Numbered from the stretch's first letter, positions 8,461 through 16,695 are shown. The stretch is DNA of 64,000 nucleotides from Mesorhizobium sp. NZP2298 (GCF_013170825.1 NZ_CP033365.1:6150001-6214000), one strand, 5' to 3'. Notes: generated from the letters alone by a model not told the origin. Numbers and translations are program-made.

Positions 8461-9135
8461 GTGGACGATTTTCACAGAGGCCTGATAACTCAGGTGCATT
8501 GCTACGAGTGCAACGCGCTGTACGACCGCATCCCCTGCCCTGTTTGCGGCCACGTAATAGAAGCCGAAAAGGTCAGGCAGCCTGACGGCAGCTATGTCGA
8601 GCGGCGAACCGTGCCGGGTGCCCTGGGCTGGTCCACCCATCTCTTGCTCGAGATGATGAGGCGGGAATGGGAGCGCGCGGACGATGGCCCGGCGCCGATG
8701 GGCAAGACATCGCGGAAGCTGGTTATCGTCATCTTGTTCTGGACATTCTTCGAGTCCCTGATGGACCGATTCTATCACGCGGCACTTGGCGACCTCGACG
8801 AAGCCGAGGCGGCTAAGATCCTACGCAAGTTCAAGTTCGTCGGCGGCCAACTGGACGAGCTGCACAAGTCGCTGTGGGGTATGTCCTTCTGGGAGGACCT
8901 TGCCGCCTTGGACTACGTATCGCTGGCCGAGCAAATCCGCACGATCCAGGAGCGCCGCAATGCGTTCATCCACGGCGATCCGGAAGCCATCGACGACACC
9001 TTGGTAGCCCGGACTATGGGCATTCTAATGGACGTGCAATTTGCGTGGATCAAACTGTTCAACACCCGCTGTACCCATAAACGTCGGAAGATCCCGATCC
9101 GGCACCAGGTCGAGCGCGCGGCGAAGACACGCTAG
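8461..9135 (+). CDS. Zinc-ribbon protein with HEPN-like RNase motif
   Basis: A GTG at 8461, two bases after the previous stop and behind GGAAGG, gives 225 residues. The N-terminus is a four-cysteine ribbon (C14-x2-C17...C26-P-V-C29). The remainder is predicted mostly helical and contains RRNAFIHGD, giving an R-x4-H signature (R166, H171) in the helical context typical of HEPN ribonucleases. A hydrophobic helix KLVIVILFWTFFESLMDRFYH precedes it. I infer that this is the toxic effector of the Ubl operon. The HEPN assignment rests on one short motif plus helical content and needs structural confirmation. Confidence 0.65.
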   Translation: MDDFHRGLITQVHCYECNALYDRIPCPVCGHVIEAEKVRQPDGSYVERRTVPGALGWSTHLLLEMMRREWERADDGPAPMGKTSRKLVIVILFWTFFESLMDRFYHAALGDLDEAEAAKILRKFKFVGGQLDELHKSLWGMSFWEDLAALDYVSLAEQIRTIQERRNAFIHGDPEAIDDTLVARTMGILMDVQFAWIKLFNTRCTHKRRKIPIRHQVERAAKTR

Positions 9136-9374
9136 CCGGAGCTGTCACTCTGCGTTCCGGAACGGTCCTTTGCGTTATGCCGGCTGCAGGCCGATCATCG
9201 AGCCATAATGCGGTATATAGGGCGTTACACGTTAACCCCGGTGCTCCCAGCCCCGGTCCGCTTTCGAGCTAGCTGCTCTACCCTTAGACGACCGAAATGA
9301 GGCGCATAGCGGCCATTGATCACGGATCCCGGAATCTCCGCTGCTGAATGAATTCGCACGATAGTCGCCTGCTT
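9136..9374. other. Convergent intergenic region
   Basis: 239 bases between the ends of the HEPN-like gene and rlxS. No gene and no clear U-tailed hairpin were found. Confidence 0.4.
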
Positions 9375-11129
9375 TCACAAACCAAGCGCTCGCTTCTTTC
9401 CAAAGGTCCAATCGACTCCGCCCCCTGCACCGGTGAGGCCGGAAACATGTTTGCCCAACTGTCGCTCGACAGACGGCGACCAAGGCACAAGGCTGAAACC
9501 AAACCCGTCATCGATCATCGCGAACCGGCCGGACGCAAGCGAGAACCGTTGCCGGTAAATACCAGCCACATGACTGCCAGCTTTGGCCTTCGCGAACGCA
9601 AGACCGGTCTCGACGGCGAGCTGTGCGCCGAGTGTCTCGATCTCCCGGCTGCGCAGCGTGTCGACCAAGTTGCGTGCGAGCACTACGCGCTGCCCTTCGC
9701 GTCGTGCGAGGCCTTGCTCGACAAGGTGATCGGTGCGGTCCTGTAAGGCCTGCCTAACGTCCCTGCCGAAACCGCCCTCCCCGACTTCGACGGGTTCGCG
9801 CGCGACGAGCTGACGGTCGAGCCACGTCGCGCCGGCAGCTCGGACCTGATCCTGGATGGCAAGATCTGAGCGGACGGCGAGTGTGATGCGGGCACATCCC
9901 TTTGCATCCTCGAAGCGGCGCGACTCGACGATTGAGCCCGGAGCGGAATCGCTGGTGGCGTCAAGATCATGAAAGCGGATGTGATGCGTACGACCGTCGA
10001 CACCGTCCACGATGGCATAGGCCGTCCCGCGTAGTTCGTCATCCAGTCCGCGTTCCAACAGCCGGCCGACGACGGATGCCCCTGAGTCCTCGCCGGCGAG
10101 AACATAACTGGTCGACGCCCTGTCGATGCCCTGGCCCGCAAGACTGCGGTGCAGGCGTCTGATGATATCGCCACGCTCGCCAAGCGCGCGCAAGGTGGAC
10201 TCGACTTCGTCAGTCATCGTCCATTGGCCGGGACGGATTTCGTTGGCGAGACCGAGACTTTCCAGCTTGCGCAGCCGACCGACCTTCTGCGGCAGAAACT
10301 CATCGGGCTGGCCATCCGATTGCGGAGCGAGGTCGATGATGCCGTGACGACCAGCGTCACGAAGAAGCTGGCGATCGAGTTGTGTCCAACGCTCGCTGTC
10401 GACCTGCCGCTCGATCGTCTGGCGAATATCGTGGTCGGAGCGAAGCCCGAGCGTCTGGGTAAGAATATCAGCCGCCCGGTCGCGCATCCCCTGACGGATG
10501 TAGTCGCGCGAGATGACAAGGTTCTCGCCATCATCGGCAATGCCGCGCACAAGGATATGGATGTGGGGATGTTCAGTGTTCCAATGGTCGACGCCAATCC
10601 ACTCAAGCCTCGTGCCGAGGTCCTGCTCCATCTCGCCCACCAGGTTGCGGGCGAAGCTCTTGAGGTCGCCCAACACATGGGCGTCGTCTGGGGAGACGAT
10701 GAACCGGAAATGATGCCGGTCGTTCTTGCATCGCTCCGCGAAGTCCTCGTGGTCTGCCTTGTCGGTATCCGGGCCAAACATCTTTGCCTTCTCGCCGTCA
10801 CGCGTGACACCCTCGCGGCGGAGATATTTCAGATGGGCGGCTAGCGGCGTTGATCCTCGGTACTGACGGACGACACGTGCCTTGACGATCGCGCCGCGCG
10901 AGCGACCGGTGATGAGGCGATTGGCACGGATGCTCGCCGATCGGCCGCGACCGAACGTCGAAGCGCGTGCTGAGATGATCCTGCCTTCGCGCGAGACATG
11001 GCCGCCGGCCCGCTGGGCAGATGCGAGCGCCTGGAAAATGAAGGGACGTGCACGCTGACCGGCGCGAGTGCGGATGCGGCCAGGGCGGACACGAAACTCA
11101 TCGTCCCCGGTCACGGTGGATGAACCCAC
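9375..11129 (-). CDS. rlxS: RlxS, conjugative relaxase
   Basis: 584 residues from a GTG at 11129; a GTG at 11114 is an alternative. The relaxase domain includes VVRQYRGSTPLAAHLKYLRREG (candidate nicking tyrosines near residues 90 and 102), DRHHFRFIVSPDDA, and the metal-binding three-histidine motif NTEHPHIHILVRG (H187, H189, H191). The long C-terminal part matches DUF3363-type RlxS/VirD2-like relaxases of rhizobial ICEs. It would nick oriT, bind the DNA 5' end and lead the strand to TraG. It ends the leftward operon that starts at rdfS. Confidence 0.92.
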   Translation of the reverse strand: MGSSTVTGDDEFRVRPGRIRTRAGQRARPFIFQALASAQRAGGHVSREGRIISARASTFGRGRSASIRANRLITGRSRGAIVKARVVRQYRGSTPLAAHLKYLRREGVTRDGEKAKMFGPDTDKADHEDFAERCKNDRHHFRFIVSPDDAHVLGDLKSFARNLVGEMEQDLGTRLEWIGVDHWNTEHPHIHILVRGIADDGENLVISRDYIRQGMRDRAADILTQTLGLRSDHDIRQTIERQVDSERWTQLDRQLLRDAGRHGIIDLAPQSDGQPDEFLPQKVGRLRKLESLGLANEIRPGQWTMTDEVESTLRALGERGDIIRRLHRSLAGQGIDRASTSYVLAGEDSGASVVGRLLERGLDDELRGTAYAIVDGVDGRTHHIRFHDLDATSDSAPGSIVESRRFEDAKGCARITLAVRSDLAIQDQVRAAGATWLDRQLVAREPVEVGEGGFGRDVRQALQDRTDHLVEQGLARREGQRVVLARNLVDTLRSREIETLGAQLAVETGLAFAKAKAGSHVAGIYRQRFSLASGRFAMIDDGFGFSLVPWSPSVERQLGKHVSGLTGAGGGVDWTFGKKRALGL

Positions 11130-11357
11130 GAGGTGCGGTTTCTATTGGAAAGATTGAACAAATGGCAGTCGCGCACATCGCCGATTGCCCGGCCACATCG
11201 CAAAACGGGTCGAAAACCGTAACAAAAACAACCGACCGACCGAGCCGCACATCGCGGCCCTTTATCCTGCCATCCCTCTTCGCCTCCCCTATGGCAGATC
11301 TACCGCCGCAACGTCCGCGACAGAACAGGCCGGAACGCGATTGAGCTGAAGCGGTGA
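11130..11357. other. Region upstream of rlxS, candidate oriT
   Basis: 228 bases between the transglycosylase stop and the rlxS start with no gene. Relaxase genes of this family commonly have oriT close by. The AT-richer stretch around 11205-11235 contains ACGGGTCGAAAACCGT, an imperfect short inverted repeat. This is position-based inference; no nick consensus was identified. Confidence 0.3.
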
Positions 11358-12197
11358 TCATCGGCGTGTCGTGGAAGCGCGCTGAACAAAAAGGCTGTCT
11401 GTTGCAGGTTCCGTAGCCGAGAGAGACTTGACAGAGAATGCGGCTGGCTGCGGCTCGAACGCTGTCAAATCGGTGACTGAAATGGCCGAAGTCTGTGGGC
11501 CAACGATCGCCGTGAACACCATTTCGGTGTCAACGGGGCGATCGGCGTCAAGCGCCAGGGCGTCATTCCGGACGTGCGCTTGATGCGGGAAAATCGTCGA
11601 TCGACTTCCGCTTGATCTGTCTTCCACACTGCGTAGGCACACGGGAAGAGCAATCGACCCATTGATCAACGGCGCCAGTTTTCTGATATAGTCGATCGTT
11701 TCGCGCGGCAGCGGCCGACCGGCCACCAGACGCTCCTGATATCGCGCAGGGCCGGCATTGTATGCGCCGAGGAAGCCTTTGGTGCCGAAGCGGTCGAGCA
11801 TCTCCCGCAGATACGCTGCGCCTGCAAGAATGTTGTCACGCGGCTGAAACGGATCGTCACCAAGATGATACTTGGTGCGCAGTTCCTCCCACGTCGGCGG
11901 CATGATCTGCATCAGACCCATTGCACCCTTGCTCGAGATGGCATGGGCATCACCAACGCTCTCGACGTACATGACGGCGCGAAGCCATCGCTCTGGTATG
12001 CCAAAACGTTTCGCAGCCTCGCGGATATGCGCCGACCATGTATCGGAGCACTTGGTGCTGGCGGAATGGGGTGGCCTCCCACGATCTGCGGAACTCTTTG
12101 CATAGGTGGGAGACACTTGAAGTGCGAGCACAACGATTGCAGACAGGGCTGCGCTGCTTCGCCAGATAGCGGCGCACATGTCCGTACACATAGACAT
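11358..12197 (-). CDS. Lytic transglycosylase (conjugation-associated)
   Basis: A signal peptide (MSMCTDMCAAIWRSSAALSA, then a hydrophobic run ending SPTYA-K) starts at 12197. The catalytic SLT domain has YVESVGDAHAISSKGAMGLMQIMP with the active-site Glu, then DNILAGAAYLREMLDRFG and FLGAYNAGPARY. These periplasmic enzymes open peptidoglycan locally for the transfer apparatus. The frame is open upstream to 12419, directly after the DUF736 stop, and a longer 353-residue form is possible. The ~120 residues after the SLT domain have no recognised family. Confidence 0.87.
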   Translation of the reverse strand: MSMCTDMCAAIWRSSAALSAIVVLALQVSPTYAKSSADRGRPPHSASTKCSDTWSAHIREAAKRFGIPERWLRAVMYVESVGDAHAISSKGAMGLMQIMPPTWEELRTKYHLGDDPFQPRDNILAGAAYLREMLDRFGTKGFLGAYNAGPARYQERLVAGRPLPRETIDYIRKLAPLINGSIALPVCLRSVEDRSSGSRSTIFPHQAHVRNDALALDADRPVDTEMVFTAIVGPQTSAISVTDLTAFEPQPAAFSVKSLSATEPATDSLFVQRASTTRR

Positions 12198-12423
12198 CCG
12201 GAGCCTGCCACCGTGCTCGCTCCCGTCAAGGACAAGGCTTCGCCGGCTGGAGCTCTTTCTCATCGGGAATGATGAGACCGACCCGGACGTGTCCAGCGAT
12301 CCTTGACCTTCGCTGCGCGCGGCGGCCGCCTTTTTTGCGATCGGGTCGAAGGGTTTGACCGGCGCCTGATCGATCAAAGGGTTTGACAGAGGACGTTCGC
12401 CAAAGCGCTGCGGAAGCATCCGA

Positions 12424-12750
12424 TCAGCCCCGTTCGTCGCGTTTCGACAGCCGACTCCAGTGCAAGACCCAGGTGTCCTTGTCTGCATCGGACTGGAACA
12501 GATTGGCGAGGATCGGTTGCGTGAAAGACGGGTCATCGATGGAGACGGAGAGATAGGCGCCGGCCTTGTCGCCGGTTCGATCCCATGCGGCGCCAATCTC
12601 CATGCCGTCGCAAAAAACACGATGGTCTGGCGCGTGTTCCGCATCCGACTTTTCGGCAGGCAGGATGGTGAGCTTCGCGTCGAGTGTCAAAGTTGAGATG
12701 TTGCCGACGAAGCCCTCTTCGTTGCGGGTGAAGGCGCCTATCTGGGCCAT
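12424..12750 (-). CDS. DUF736 family protein
   Basis: 108 residues: IGAFTRNEEGFVGNISTLTLDAKL...FCDGMEIGAAWDRTGDKAGAYLSVSIDDPSFTQPILANLF. The G.F....GF.G.I.TLTL......P......PD.R.......IGAAW......G..YLSV.LDDPSF..PI.A.L pattern is the DUF736 family, frequent in alphaproteobacterial transfer regions and of unknown role. It lies between traF and the transglycosylase. A paralogue is at 19499-19810. Confidence 0.86.
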   Translation of the reverse strand: MAQIGAFTRNEEGFVGNISTLTLDAKLTILPAEKSDAEHAPDHRVFCDGMEIGAAWDRTGDKAGAYLSVSIDDPSFTQPILANLFQSDADKDTWVLHWSRLSKRDERG

Positions 12751-12795
12751 TGGGATGCTCCTTTCATGAGCGGTTGAGATGAATGGTGATCGCCG

Positions 12796-13356
12796 TCACA
12801 GCTCGCCCGGGACGGAATGGTTGGAACCACTCGGCGCCAGAGACGAACCATCCTCGGTCCAGATCGGGACTGCGCGGCCGATGATCGAAGCGAGCGAAAG
12901 CGGGCCGAAATAGCGGCCGTCAAAACTGTCGGGAGCGTCCCGATTCATGAGGAAGACTTCGTTATTGGCGATGGCACGGCAGCCCTGCCAGAGCGGCAGC
13001 GCTCTGCCGCGACTGTCACGCTCGCGCGCATATCCCAAGATCACGCCGCCGATGGTTATTGTCGCGCCGGAGCGGCACACTGTCTGTCCGCCAAGCGCCA
13101 CGACGCGCTTCAAGAGTGGTACCCCGTTCGGCAGGTAACCGCGCTCGGCAAGAAAGGTCGCCAGCGATTTGGGTGGGATGACGACAGCAAGATCGGCAAT
13201 ATCGATCTTGTCGCCCGCCTCGACGCTGTAAAGCCCGATCGGAACGCTCGCCGATGCGTTCCAGATGAGCCGCGGTCGATGGCCGACCCACACTGGTAAG
13301 GCGACCAGGGCCGCACCGCCAAGGATCATGGCGATGGTCATTGCGCGCGCGCTCAT
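12796..13356 (-). CDS. traF: TraF, S26-family peptidase that matures the conjugative pilin
   Basis: 186 residues. An N-terminal membrane anchor (AMTIAMILGGAALVALPVWVG) is followed by the catalytic Ser in NASASVPIGLY and the catalytic Lys region PLLKRVVALGG. Box E-like FLMNRDAPDSFDGRYFGPL then follows. TraF processes and circularises TrbC-type pilins. Its start overlaps the stop of the DUF2840 gene (ATGA), showing a coupled operon. In related ICEs traF lies in the rdfS-led operon, as here. Confidence 0.91.
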   Translation of the reverse strand: MSARAMTIAMILGGAALVALPVWVGHRPRLIWNASASVPIGLYSVEAGDKIDIADLAVVIPPKSLATFLAERGYLPNGVPLLKRVVALGGQTVCRSGATITIGGVILGYARERDSRGRALPLWQGCRAIANNEVFLMNRDAPDSFDGRYFGPLSLASIIGRAVPIWTEDGSSLAPSGSNHSVPGEL

Positions 13357-13817
13357 GGATCAATCCGCCGACGCAGAAGCCACGCGTCATGGCGTTGGCG
13401 TGTGTAGCGCCTGGGCGTCTCCCGCGCCGCGAACCGACCATGTGCATGCCGCCAGTAGTCAGGCGAGGCGTCGATGGGATCGATGCCGATAGCCTCGATC
13501 CCATCGATGATCTGCAACACTTTCTCGACGTTTGCCCATCCGAGGGCCGTAAGCAGAATGTCGGCGCCAGGCCGCACATAGGCGACGGTCGAACAGCGCT
13601 TGCCGGGTGCGACCGCGCGCAGAATGTCGATACGCGAGGCGACCGTACCGAAGTCGTTCGCGGTCCAGCGAACGAAGGCGAAGATGCTGCCAGGCAAGAA
13701 GGAAACGACACGGCGCGTGCGGTCGATGGTCCTGTTCGAAGCCACCGCGCCGAAACGGATATAGTTCTCGATCCGCTTCTTCAGCCACAACAGTTCGACG
13801 TGGGTGAGATCACTCAT
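13353..13817 (-). CDS. DUF2840 family protein
   Basis: An ATG at 13817 with GGAGGCCACA just upstream gives 154 residues. LTHVELLWLKKRIENYIRFG...RRVVSFLPGSIFAFVRWTANDFGT...LRAVAPGKRCSTVAYVRPGADILL...GWANVEKVLQIIDGIEAIGIDP matches DUF2840, a family found beside traF in alphaproteobacterial mobile elements. Function unknown. It is coupled to traF by a 4-base overlap. The frame is open to 13901, but the extra residues lack a start signal. Confidence 0.85.
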   Translation of the reverse strand: MSDLTHVELLWLKKRIENYIRFGAVASNRTIDRTRRVVSFLPGSIFAFVRWTANDFGTVASRIDILRAVAPGKRCSTVAYVRPGADILLTALGWANVEKVLQIIDGIEAIGIDPIDASPDYWRHAHGRFAARETPRRYTRQRHDAWLLRRRIDP

Positions 13818-14057
13818 TGTGGCCTCCGTGGCAGGAGCCAACTGTCGACATCGCAAACCGGGCGGATGGGAAGTCGATGCTCGGAGAGGGCCAACGATCA
13901 CCGATCATTCTCGGCATGACCGAAAACCCACGGCGGCGCGGTCGCCCACAACCTCGCGGATCAGCGCTTTCCGTTAGAAAGAATCCGAAGGATTCACAGT
14001 TAGAAACGTTAGAGGAGCGGGTTCGGCAATCGTCGCAAGGACTTACGACTGATTCCG

Positions 14058-14121
14058 GTTCCTGATAGCACGGGAATCCGGTTCCCAATGGCACGGGAGT
14101 AGCAGTTCCTGATAGCACGGC
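14058..14121. repeat. Three 17-bp direct repeats, iteron-like
   Basis: GTTCCTGATAGCACGGG (14058-14074), GTTCCCAATGGCACGGG (14081-14097) and GTTCCTGATAGCACGGC (14105-14121) are spaced 23 and 24 bases start to start, about two helical turns. They end 11 bases from the stop of the repA-like gene. Spacing, number and neighbour fit iterons of a RepA-controlled origin, which would let the excised circle replicate. They could instead be regulatory sites for the downstream DUF2840-traF genes. Confidence 0.7.
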
Positions 14122-14132
14122 GCTGTCCACAG

Positions 14133-15011
14133 TCATTTCACAGCCTTGGTCGTGCGGTCGCGCCGCACGAGGACACTCGCGAACGGATCGACCGGATTGG
14201 GTTGGAAGTTCAGGCGCGAGCGCCCATCGGGATCGACACTCAACGCAAGCCGGTAGCCGGGCAGCGGCTGGCGACGGACGATCTCGCGCAAGTCGAACGT
14301 GAAACGTTTGAACGGTGACAGGCTGCCCGACTTCAGATGGAGATGGCGAAAGTCAAAGCTCCAACCATAGGTCTGGCGGCCACCGTGCTTGCGCACGAGG
14401 CGATAGAGCCAACGCTCTAGGCCACCCGTCAGGCTGAAGTACTGTCGGTCGATGGTGAGGATCAGGGCCTCGTCGACAACGCCGGCATAGAACCAATCCG
14501 GTAGGATGAGTTCGATACCGAGCGGACGTCCGTTGACATCCATTCGCTCCTTCCACTCGTTGATCCAGGAGAAGCGATGTCGCCGCCGCTCGGACGCCTG
14601 GCGGATGGATGTGGCGACCGTGGTGGATTGCAGCCGGTCGAGTGCGGCCTTCAGCCTGTTGTAGCTGTGAGCGGAATCGCCACGTCCGATGAAGGCCAGA
14701 ATTTCGTATGGTGTCGCCGCCATCAGGCGCGATGTGCGAAGGCCTTTGTCGCGCGCGTCGACGATTTGGCTGGCTGCCCAGATCAGGATGTCGGCGTCCC
14801 AGATGGTCGCCATGCCATGTTCGACCGTCGCCTCGACGCGGATTGAGACGTCGCCCATGCGAAAGTCGATCGGTGCCACGCGGCGGGATTTGGCGAGCGA
14901 GAAGAACGGCCACGACATGAGATCCTGCGCGTCGCGTGGCGTGAGAACGCTAGCGCGTGCGTGAAACAGATCGAGTTGGCCATGATCGGTCGAGCGAAGC
15001 TGCATTCCCAT
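14133..15011 (-). CDS. Replication initiator protein A (RepA-like)
   Basis: 292 residues. FHARASVLTPRDAQDLMSWPFFSLAKSRRVAPIDFRMGDVSIRVEAT, ATIWDADILIWAASQIVDARDKGL, YEILAFIGRGDSAHSYNRLKAALDRLQST and YFSLTGGLERWLYRLVRKHGG follow the RepA replication-initiator family of alphaproteobacterial plasmids and ICEs. It would bind the adjacent iteron-like repeats and start replication of the excised element. It begins eight bases after the rdfS-like stop. The ParA gene that commonly follows repA in related regions is absent. Confidence 0.9.
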   Translation of the reverse strand: MGMQLRSTDHGQLDLFHARASVLTPRDAQDLMSWPFFSLAKSRRVAPIDFRMGDVSIRVEATVEHGMATIWDADILIWAASQIVDARDKGLRTSRLMAATPYEILAFIGRGDSAHSYNRLKAALDRLQSTTVATSIRQASERRRHRFSWINEWKERMDVNGRPLGIELILPDWFYAGVVDEALILTIDRQYFSLTGGLERWLYRLVRKHGGRQTYGWSFDFRHLHLKSGSLSPFKRFTFDLREIVRRQPLPGYRLALSVDPDGRSRLNFQPNPVDPFASVLVRRDRTTKAVK

Positions 15012-15019
15012 TTCACCGA

Positions 15020-15310
15020 TCAGGAAGCGCGATCGCGCCTGCCGACATAGGCCGGCGCGCGAGCGGCATGCGGCTTGGCCGGCGGAACGAAGGTCGCGTC
15101 GGCATCGCTGGTGGACGTGCGCGTGCCAAGCTCGATCCAGGCATGCAGGTCATCGATGTCGTAGAGGACGCGACCACCAATTTTTCGGTATTTGGGACCG
15201 GTGCCATAGGTCCGGTGCTTTTCCAGTGTACGAGTGCAAAGGCCGACGATTGGTGCCGCCTCCTTCGTTCGCAGGTATTTCTGGGGCGCGTCCGCGGGAC
15301 CCTTCGACAT
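15020..15310 (-). CDS. rdfS: RdfS-like excisionase (AlpA/MerR-type helix-turn-helix)
   Basis: An ATG at 15310, preceded by GGAG eight bases away, gives 96 residues. KYLRTKEAAPIVGLCTRTLEKHRTYGTGPKYRKIGGRVLYDIDDLHAWIELGTRTST is a winged-helix AlpA/excisionase fold. In Mesorhizobium ICEs a small protein of this type, RdfS, is the recombination directionality factor whose transcription is activated by FseA. The fseA-like ORFs lie immediately upstream on the same strand, and repA-DUF2840-traF-rlxS follow. Orthology to RdfS is inferred from type and location. The integrase it serves may be outside the window or the guaA-linked one. Confidence 0.78.
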   Translation of the reverse strand: MSKGPADAPQKYLRTKEAAPIVGLCTRTLEKHRTYGTGPKYRKIGGRVLYDIDDLHAWIELGTRTSTSDADATFVPPAKPHAARAPAYVGRRDRAS

Positions 15311-15443
15311 CGCTTGATCTCCATTCGGTTCTGGTGTCGTCCTGGCCTGCCGGGACGCGCGAAAAGGACGATGGTCGAAAGGGGAAAAGACGAGGGAGGG
15401 CAAAGATCGGGGGATGTGTTTTTGCCCCCTGCGAATAACGACT

Positions 15444-16121
15444 TCAGCGATCGGATTTTCGGCTGCGGCTATGCGGATAGAAGAGAAGATCTCGGTAGCC
15501 GCCGGCCACAAGGCGGTCCGCTCTTCTCAGGATCGCCCGAACTTTGTGCCGCAGATGATGATCGCGCCAGTCGCGCGGCGCGATCGGCTCACGTGGTGAC
15601 AACAGCACCTCAGCGATCTGACGGTAAGTGGCACCCGCGCGCCGACCATCAAGAGCGCGCAGATTGAGCGTGTGTCTTGTCTTCGTTTGTTTCGGCAGCC
15701 GGCCATAAGCCGAACCAAGCGGCCGGTTGTTCAGTCCGCGCCAGAGCCGACGTGCTGCGTCGAGCCGTGTCTCGAAAGCGTCGTCGAGTGGCAGGACGAT
15801 GGCGTTGAATTCGGTCGCGGCACTACCGACGTCAGCGACGAGATTGTTTTTCCCAGTCGATGCCTGCCAAAGAAAGTGAAGCTCGTCGGATTTCAGAAGG
15901 GCGACACCACCATCCTCAGCAAGTTGAACGGTTTGAAGCGAGGTACTGACTGACGAATGAATCTGCGTGACCCGCAGCACGCGCGGCGAGGCCGCTTCAG
16001 TCCAGACGATGTTCTCGGCCGACGGGAGGGCGCCACTGGTGACCGCGAAATCGCGCGCCCCAACGGGCGGCGAATTCGGCCGGACCGGCCAGCTGTCCGG
16101 TGCCGGAGACCGGCAATGCAA
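15444..16121 (-). CDS. fseA: FseA-like activator, second part (DUF2285), +1 frame
   Basis: The C-terminal 100 residues (LDDAFETRLDAARRLWRGLNNRPLG...LNLRALDGRRAGATYRQIAEVLL...WRDHHLRHKVRAILRRADRLVAGGYRDLLFY) match the DUF2285 regulatory domain, as in Msi171 of ICEMlSym R7A. The first ~30 residues of the open frame are an out-of-frame reading of the DUF6499 part and are probably not translated as such. The ORF is +1 relative to 15997-16293 and overlaps it by ~125 bases. Joining the two recreates the DUF6499-DUF2285 protein FseA, which activates the rdfS promoter. The rdfS-like gene starts 133 bases downstream. Confidence 0.82.
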   Translation of the reverse strand: MHCRSPAPDSWPVRPNSPPVGARDFAVTSGALPSAENIVWTEAASPRVLRVTQIHSSVSTSLQTVQLAEDGGVALLKSDELHFLWQASTGKNNLVADVGSAATEFNAIVLPLDDAFETRLDAARRLWRGLNNRPLGSAYGRLPKQTKTRHTLNLRALDGRRAGATYRQIAEVLLSPREPIAPRDWRDHHLRHKVRAILRRADRLVAGGYRDLLFYPHSRSRKSDR

Positions 16122-16293
16122 GTTGGCTGCATTCGGCGATGAAGTCGTGGTTGCGGATCAGGTATTCGGCGGCGAACTCCTCGGCGTCATACTCGCGCAT
16201 ATCAGCATAGGCTTTCGGCTCCATCCAATCGCGCTGCAATGTTGCAGATCCTCGCCAAATGTCCGCATCGACGTGCGGCTTCGGAAGCAGCAT
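15997..16293 (-). CDS. fseA: FseA-like activator, first part (DUF6499)
   Basis: 98 residues opening with an ATG at 16293. WMEPKAYADMREYDAEEFAAEYLIRNHDF is the DUF6499 signature (W...AY......L..E.L.RN.DY), as in Msi172. Sequence after FAARWGARF no longer resembles the family and ends at a TGA (15997-15999). The continuation of the domain pattern (LPSAENIVWTEAASPRVLRV) is in the +1 frame. This is the arrangement described for msi172-msi171, where a programmed +1 ribosomal frameshift makes FseA. The exact slip site cannot be assigned by eye. Confidence 0.8.
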   Translation of the reverse strand: MLLPKPHVDADIWRGSATLQRDWMEPKAYADMREYDAEEFAAEYLIRNHDFIAECSQLALPVSGTGQLAGPAEFAARWGARFRGHQWRPPVGREHRLD

Positions 16294-16377
16294 CGGCGGC
16301 CATGGGCAGGCTTGGTAGTCGGAGATTCAGCACACCGTTGTGTTGATTCAGCACAACGTGGCAAGCGCCGGCCGCTC

Positions 16378-16656
16378 TTAGTGTGGCGGGCCGCCTGCAA
16401 GCAGATATCGATAACCGTTTGTCGTCATCCAGCGCGCGCGGGCAAGGTGGGTCTCCCAAGATTTAAACGCCCGTTGTGGTTCTCGGTCAGGATCGATGTG
16501 CAGGACGATCTTGGCCACCTCGCGCCAATCCGCGTCTTCAGCCGCAGCGTCGAGCAGGCGGATGTAGGTGAGCAGGCGCTCTTCATCATAGCCCGTCAGG
16601 ATTGGCACGTCCGGCGCAACGTCGGCGACATCAGGATCGAGGAGTGGTCGAAGCAC
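16378..16656 (-). CDS. qseM: QseM-like antiactivator (DUF2285-type)
   Basis: 92 residues from a GTG at 16656. VPILTGYDEERLLTYIRLLDAAAEDADWREVAKIVLHIDPDREPQRAFKSWETHLARARWMTTNGYRYLL is a compact DUF2285 domain. In ICEMlSym R7A, QseM is a small protein of this family that blocks both TraR and FseA, and its gene is divergent from qseC. The same geometry is present here: a divergent helix-turn-helix gene lies 115 bases away across a perfect palindrome. No strong ribosome-binding site is visible. Confidence 0.8.
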   Translation of the reverse strand: MLRPLLDPDVADVAPDVPILTGYDEERLLTYIRLLDAAAEDADWREVAKIVLHIDPDREPQRAFKSWETHLARARWMTTNGYRYLLAGGPPH

Positions 16657-16695
16657 AGCGCACCCAAAATCACAGAATCAAAGGCGGTTACGTTC

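Noticed and set aside
12198..12644. Upstream extension of the transglycosylase frame
   Set aside because: The part above 12419 only re-reads the DUF736 gene in another frame. The signal-peptide start at 12197 is more likely than the intermediate start at 12419, though the latter cannot be excluded.
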